From an uncultured Alphaproteobacteria bacterium (lineage in GTDB: Bacteria; Pseudomonadota; Alphaproteobacteria; Bin95): 46,972 bases of DNA. Positions 43,565-46,972 of this stretch are shown here, in pieces (the first letter of the stretch is position 1; the number at the start of each line of letters is the position of its first letter). The notes beneath the pieces are model-generated. The model had not been told where the DNA came from. It saw only the letters and a list, made by a program, of their open reading frames with translations, and ran no database searches. Location of the stretch: NCBI GenBank assembly GCA_938083135.1, contig CALLKY010000134.1, forward strand, positions 1 to 46,972. The letters run 5' to 3'. The translations under genes and the position numbers were made by a program.

Positions 43565-44263
43565 ATGTTCAAAGGCCTGATCGAAGAAATCGACTCTTAT
43601 GTCGCCCGCGATCCTGCCCTCAGGAACCGATGGGATGTGGTTCTCTCATACCCGGGATTTCACGCGCTCACATTCTATCGCGCCGCAAACTGGCTGTGGC
43701 GGAAGCGCCGGTTCACGCTTGGCCGCTTCGTCTCCCATCTTGGGCGCATGCTGAGCGGCATCGAAATTCACCCCGGCGCGACGATCGGCAAGCGCCTCTT
43801 CATTGACCACGGCATGGGCGTCGTGATTGGCGAAACGGCAGAGGTTGGCGACGATGTAACGCTGTATCAGGGCGTTACACTCGGCGGTACAGCACTTGAC
43901 CAAGGCAAGCGGCACCCAACGCTTGAAGACTGCGTGATCGTTGGCTCTGGCGCGCAAATCCTGGGGCCATTCACTGTGGGTGCAGGTGCTCGCGTCGGCG
44001 CGAACGCCGTCGTTGTGAACGCTGTGCCGCCCGCCGTTACCGTTGTCGGCATTCCTGCGAAAATCGTGAAGCGGGCAGAACCAACGCTAGAACCTGCGGA
44101 TTTCGCAGCCTACGGCGTTGCGGCAGGCATGGCAGACCCTGTCGCGCGTAGCCTCACAGCGATGCAGGAGGAGTTGGAAGCACTGCGTACCCGCGTCGAA
44201 GAGCTTGAAGGCGGCGCTGCAAGCGTTGATCCCGTGAAGAACCAAGGCTGCAGCGCCGCTTAA
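43565..44263 (+). CDS. cysE: serine O-acetyltransferase
   Basis: A 232-residue enzyme acetylating serine with acetyl-CoA. RLFIDHGMGVVIGETAEVGDDVTLYQGVTLGG has the catalytic His and the left-handed beta-helix hexapeptides, continuing KRHPTLEDCVIVGSGAQILG. A short acetyltransferase of the EpsC-like type is likely. ATG 43565 has GGAG a few bases before it; a longer frame upstream is not conserved-looking. The C-terminal tail ends QGCSAA, not the isoleucine that docks CysE into CysK in enterics, so complex formation may be altered. Confidence 0.93.
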   Translation: MFKGLIEEIDSYVARDPALRNRWDVVLSYPGFHALTFYRAANWLWRKRRFTLGRFVSHLGRMLSGIEIHPGATIGKRLFIDHGMGVVIGETAEVGDDVTLYQGVTLGGTALDQGKRHPTLEDCVIVGSGAQILGPFTVGAGARVGANAVVVNAVPPAVTVVGIPAKIVKRAEPTLEPADFAAYGVAAGMADPVARSLTAMQEELEALRTRVEELEGGAASVDPVKNQGCSAA

Positions 44264-44268
44264 AGCGC

Positions 44269-45324
44269 CTATCGCGGCTGATTGAGCCGCGCGGCTTCGG
44301 CCATCACTTCAACGGCCTCGTCCTGCTTCGTGCGGACAGTCAATGAAGCCAGGCCGATGTCTTCCCAACGCTTGTACCGCGCCTTGATGCGGGAAGCCGG
44401 GCCGACCAGGGATTTCTCATCCACCCACTCGTCTGGCACGGCCGCTGTGGCTTCTTTTTTATGTCCGGCCAGGAAAAGCTCCTGAATGCGGTCAGCGGCA
44501 TCGCCGAATCCGCGGCGGACCATCATTTCCTTATGGAAATTCTTATTCTTGTGCCCCATGCCGCCGACATATAACGCGACTTCAGGCTTCAGCCGGTCCA
44601 GCGCGCCCTGCACGTCCTCATCGATCTCAACATGGGCTGACGCCACGATTTCAAAATTGTGAAAGCCTTTTTCCATGCCCTTCGCCTGCGCCCTGGCAAA
44701 GCCTTCTTCCACCCAGGGCATATATTCCTGAACCGCAGAGGGCGTTAGGCCAAGCGGCAGCCAGCCGTCACATAGTTCTGCCGTCAAACGGACTGTGGCG
44801 GCATTACCGGCGCCGATAAAGATCGGAATATCCGGGTTCATATGCAGGATGGACTGCAATGGCTTGCCGACGCCAGCCGCACCTTCACCCTCATAGGGGA
44901 GACTAATTTCGCGCCCCTCATGACTAACCGGGCCTTCCCGGCGGAAAACCTTCCGCATGATCTCCACATAGTCCTTCAGGCGATAATAGGGCCGCCCCCA
45001 GGGCTGGCCATACCAACCTTCCACGATCTGCGGGCCGGAAACGCCCAAACCAGCGATAAATCGACCGCCACCAGCCATCGCATCGACGGTCGCGGCAGAC
45101 ATGGCGGCATTGGCCGGCGTTCTTGCTGCTAACTGCATGATCGCAGTGCCTAATTTAATGCGACTCGTCTGCCCCGCCAGGAATGCCAAAGGCGTCACCG
45201 CATCCGAGCCATAGGCCTCCGCCGTCCAAACACAGTCATACCCGAGCGCTTCAGCCCGCTGCACGCGCTCGACCGGTAAGTTCATCTCTGCGCCTGAATA
45301 ACCGATGGAAAGTCCTAATTTCAT
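44269..45324 (-). CDS. LLM-class flavin/F420-dependent oxidoreductase
   Basis: A 351-residue TIM-barrel protein. KLGLSIGYSGAEMNLPVERVQRAEALGYDCVWTAEAYGSDA, IKLGTAIMQLAARTPANAAMSAATVDAMAGGGRFIAGLG and IFIGAGNAATVRLTAELCDGW belong to the long (about 340-350 residue) LLM class that is often called F420-dependent. It is only distantly like the LLM protein at 24832. The start is ATG 45324 after GGAGGAA. It stands alone, divergent from the second RTX gene. Confidence 0.9.
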   Translation of the reverse strand: MKLGLSIGYSGAEMNLPVERVQRAEALGYDCVWTAEAYGSDAVTPLAFLAGQTSRIKLGTAIMQLAARTPANAAMSAATVDAMAGGGRFIAGLGVSGPQIVEGWYGQPWGRPYYRLKDYVEIMRKVFRREGPVSHEGREISLPYEGEGAAGVGKPLQSILHMNPDIPIFIGAGNAATVRLTAELCDGWLPLGLTPSAVQEYMPWVEEGFARAQAKGMEKGFHNFEIVASAHVEIDEDVQGALDRLKPEVALYVGGMGHKNKNFHKEMMVRRGFGDAADRIQELFLAGHKKEATAAVPDEWVDEKSLVGPASRIKARYKRWEDIGLASLTVRTKQDEAVEVMAEAARLNQPR

Positions 45325-45370
45325 TGCATTCCTCCAAGACCGATCCCGCTAGGAATCATTTATCCGCCTG

Positions 45371-45387
45371 AAAAACTGGCAGTTTTT
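45371..45387. promoter_or_regulatory. 17-base dyad upstream of the second RTX gene
   Basis: AAAAACTG and CAGTTTTT are perfect inverted arms around one base. They lie about 180 bases before the RTX start and 47 bases from the divergent LLM start. On either strand it could also act as a weak hairpin, but a DNA-binding site is more likely. Confidence 0.4.
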
Positions 45388-45405
45388 GAAAACCATTACA
45401 GCTTA

Positions 45406-45421
45406 GTTTACCTGTTTACCT
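45406..45421. repeat. tandem 8-base direct repeat
   Basis: GTTTACCT occurs twice without a gap (45406-45413, 45414-45421) in the 240-base region between the LLM and second RTX genes. It may be a binding-site pair or simple slippage. Confidence 0.3.
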
Positions 45422-45564
45422 CTTGCGAACCATAGGAACTTAAGAAGCCATTGTGGCCTCAGAACTGCGCAAATGTACTAAGCCATTTTGTGTTCGGGGG
45501 CGGAACAAGGTGGCGGCGGCTGGCGTGGCTCAGGTAGAGGCTTAAACCACGGAAGGAATTCGTG

Positions 45565-46734
45565 ATGGCGAATATTAGCGGCAATAATGCCGACAACGTA
45601 ATCAATGGCACAGCAGACGACGACCGCATTGTCGGCCAAGGTGGCAATGACACAATCAACGGCGATGCGGGCGATGACTTCATCCTTTGGCGCTACGGTG
45701 ATGGCGATGACATCATTGACGGCGGTGATGGCTTTGATACCGCGCGCTTCGATGGTGCCAACGGCCCAGGTGACAATATCGTTATCGAAGACGTGGTTGT
45801 CGGTGGCAATACCTTCACCCGCGTTTCGGGTGATGGCTTCTCACCATTTTCCAATCTCGTTTCAAATGTTGAGCGGATCACTGTATCTGGCGAAGCAGGC
45901 GACGATACGCTGACGATCACCGCGACCAATGCATCGGGCGTCCTCGGCGTCAACATGGGCGGTGGCGATGGTCAGGACATCCTGTTTGCAGGCCCCGGCG
46001 TTGGCCTAAGGATTGTGGCCCGCGCTGGCGATGGCGATGACCAGATGACAGGCGGTGACGCGAATGACCGTCTGCTTGGCGAATTTGGCCAAGACATGCT
46101 TAACGGCGGCGCAGGCGATGACTTCCTGAGTGGCGGCGATGGCGATGATCTGATCATCGGCGGCACCGGCAATGACGCGCTTGACGGTAATAGCGGCCAA
46201 GACACCATCAACGGCGGTGCAGGCAATGATTTGCTCATCGGCAACGATGGCGATGATGTGCTGAACGGCGAAGACGGCAATGATGTCATTCATGGCGGTC
46301 AAGGCCAAGATATCCTGAATGCTGGCGACGGCGCATTGGACATCCTTTTGGGCCAAGACGGCGATGACCAGCTCAATGGCGGCGCTGAGCGTGATGTTCT
46401 CGTTGGTGGCCAAGGCCAGGATGTAATGGTTGGCGGTGCAGGCAATGATACGCTGAATGGCCAAACCGGGGACGACGTTATGACCGGCGGTGCCGGAAAT
46501 GACGTGTTCATCTTCACGCCAAACTTTAACCACGACGTTGTCACAGACTTCGAAGATGGTTCTGATCGCCTGCGGTTCTTCAAAAATGGCGTGGCAGATA
46601 TTACTGATCTGACAATCAGTGATCTTAACGGCGACCTCCTGGTCTCTGTTACTGCAGCACCACAGAATGATGTTCTGCTGCTTGGCCAAGCTGGCCTCAC
46701 ACTCGATGCTGGGGACTTCATCTTCTTCCCCTAA
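45565..46734 (+). CDS. RTX calcium-binding repeat protein
   Basis: A 389-residue protein. Residues about 10-60 and 150-315 are GGxGxDxLx calcium-binding repeats (NGGAGDDFLSGGDGDDLIIGG). Between them a beta-rich segment, about 70-150, has no glycine/aspartate repeats. The end, VFIFTPNFNHDVVTDFEDGSDRLRF...DAGDFIFFP, is a serralysin-like C-terminal region expected for type I secretion. It has no cysteine, unlike the RTX protein at 36569. The ATG at 45565 is preceded by AAGGA; a GTG codon immediately before it is less likely. No transporter is nearby. Confidence 0.88.
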   Translation: MANISGNNADNVINGTADDDRIVGQGGNDTINGDAGDDFILWRYGDGDDIIDGGDGFDTARFDGANGPGDNIVIEDVVVGGNTFTRVSGDGFSPFSNLVSNVERITVSGEAGDDTLTITATNASGVLGVNMGGGDGQDILFAGPGVGLRIVARAGDGDDQMTGGDANDRLLGEFGQDMLNGGAGDDFLSGGDGDDLIIGGTGNDALDGNSGQDTINGGAGNDLLIGNDGDDVLNGEDGNDVIHGGQGQDILNAGDGALDILLGQDGDDQLNGGAERDVLVGGQGQDVMVGGAGNDTLNGQTGDDVMTGGAGNDVFIFTPNFNHDVVTDFEDGSDRLRFFKNGVADITDLTISDLNGDLLVSVTAAPQNDVLLLGQAGLTLDAGDFIFFP

Positions 46735-46790
46735 TATCGATCAGATTACGATCTGCACCTGGTCCCGAGTGGACAGTGTGCTTAATACTG

Positions 46791-46830
46791 AAACGCCCGC
46801 ACTCTTCATTGAGCGCGGGCGTTTTGTTTT
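46791..46830 (+). terminator. intrinsic terminator after the second RTX gene
   Basis: CGCCCGC (46794-46800) pairs with GCGGGCG (46815-46821), with a partly paired ACTC/GAGC extension and a TTCATT loop. It is followed by TTTTGTTTT. It lies 57 bases past the RTX stop. The IS element begins just after the T-run. Confidence 0.88.
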
Positions 46831-46836
46831 GATCTA

Positions 46837-46845
46837 GAGCGGATT
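46837..46845. repeat. IS terminal inverted repeat
   Basis: GAGCGGATT matches in inverted form the nine bases 128-136. It is flanked by TA at 46835-46836, the presumed target duplication. Confidence 0.7.
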
Positions 46846-46927
46846 GAGCGGCAATTGAATCATTAGGGATTCCGTTTGGCGTTATTTTGTGATTCATCAT
46901 GAGGGCTGGTGAAGGAGGCCAGCCTGC

Positions 46928-46972
46928 ATGGCCAAAGCCCTCTCTGTCGATCTTCGCCGTCGCGTCGTAGAT
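46928..46972 (+). CDS. IS630-family transposase, N-terminal fragment
   Basis: ATG 46928 follows GAAGGAGG by nine bases and opens MAKALSVDLRRRVVD, the usual start of IS630 transposases (S-x-D-L-R-x-R-V-V before the helix-turn-helix). The gene runs off the window after 15 codons. It is in the same orientation as the C-terminal fragment at 1-123. Confidence 0.82.
   Translation, partial: MAKALSVDLRRRVVD

Larger units (their letters stand above)
46837..46972 (+). mobile_element. IS630-family insertion sequence, left end only
   Basis: After the TA at 46835-46836 (within CTAG) the element begins with GAGCGGATT, the inverted match of the end at 128-136, and after 91 bases reaches its transposase start. 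It is in the same orientation as the fragment at 1-136. It inserted right behind the terminator's T-run. Everything beyond 46972 is outside the window. Confidence 0.8.

Noticed and set aside
46006-46689. A 227-codon minus-strand frame opposite the second RTX gene
   Set aside because: The same shadow effect; hydrophobic repetition arises from the RTX codons.
1-46972. A 46.8-kb compound transposon bounded by two IS630 copies
   Set aside because: Housekeeping genes (def, fmt, truA, hppA, rsmD, cysK, cysE) fill the interior, and the equal 136-base overhangs look like assembly limits at a repeat.

Overview
The window looks like chromosomal DNA of a GC-rich alphaproteobacterium. This rests on the def-fmt-truA run, a K+-independent type proton pyrophosphatase, an M48/LysM lipoprotein protease, a DUF2256 gene, many 4-base ATGA/GTGA gene overlaps and frequent TTG/GTG starts. 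I cannot name a genus. Both ends lie inside an IS630-family element in the same orientation: the last 136 bases of one copy are at the left (1-136) and the first 136 bases of another at the right (46837-46972). Housekeeping genes fill the space between, so the piece is more likely a contig that stops at a repeat than a mobile unit.

Layout. 0.1-3.5 kb (minus strand): an NTF2-like/flavin monooxygenase fusion and a DAO-type FAD oxidoreductase, divergent from an ornithine-cyclodeaminase-like imine reductase. 4.5-5.9 kb: a low-GC unrecognised gene with a short coupled leader frame, then a 45-residue DUF2256 protein. 5.9-10.2 kb (minus): a Baeyer-Villiger type monooxygenase, a Rieske oxygenase and an NHL-propeller protein, the last two overlapping by one base. 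10.2-15.7 kb (plus): a solute-binding-like protein with no signal peptide, a secreted amidohydrolase broken by an in-frame TAG, a secreted YtkA-like protein, a di-heme peroxidase and a phospholipase-D-fold protein. 15.7-18 kb (minus): a phosphotriesterase-like hydrolase and a class III CoA-transferase. 18.1-20.8 kb (plus): a SnoaL-like protein, def, fmt and truA. 20.8-24.8 kb: an SNase-like/M48 protease pair, then prolyl aminopeptidase and a PPP-type phosphatase.

24.8-28 kb (minus): an acyl-CoA ligase, a glutathione transferase and an LLM flavin oxidoreductase in a tight operon. 28.1-30.6 kb: a MOSC protein, a DsbA-fold isomerase and an unnamed conserved protein. 30.6-33.3 kb: hppA with a clear terminator, and a divergent small membrane protein. 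33.3-36.5 kb: enoyl-CoA hydratase divergent from a coupled CoA-transferase / fold-III PLP enzyme pair. 36.6-37.9 kb: a protein that is almost all RTX repeats, preceded by a very AT-rich regulatory stretch. 38.1-42.4 kb: a class-I amidotransferase-like hydrolase, an RluB-type pseudouridine synthase and rsmD, then an isochorismatase-type hydrolase and a membrane adenylate cyclase. 42.4-44.3 kb: divergent cysK and cysE. 44.3-46.8 kb: a second LLM oxidoreductase, a second RTX protein and its terminator.

The recurring theme is oxidation and CoA-dependent breakdown of small organic molecules: two class B flavin monooxygenases, a Rieske oxygenase, two LLM oxidoreductases, two CoA-transferases, an acyl-CoA ligase, a hydratase and several hydrolases. 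Core RNA, translation and cysteine genes are mixed in. No tRNA, rRNA or CRISPR array was seen. The most interesting items are the TGG-to-TAG-like lesion in the amidohydrolase, the secreted small protein/di-heme enzyme pair beside it, the cysteine-bearing RTX-only protein, and the unrecognised low-GC gene.
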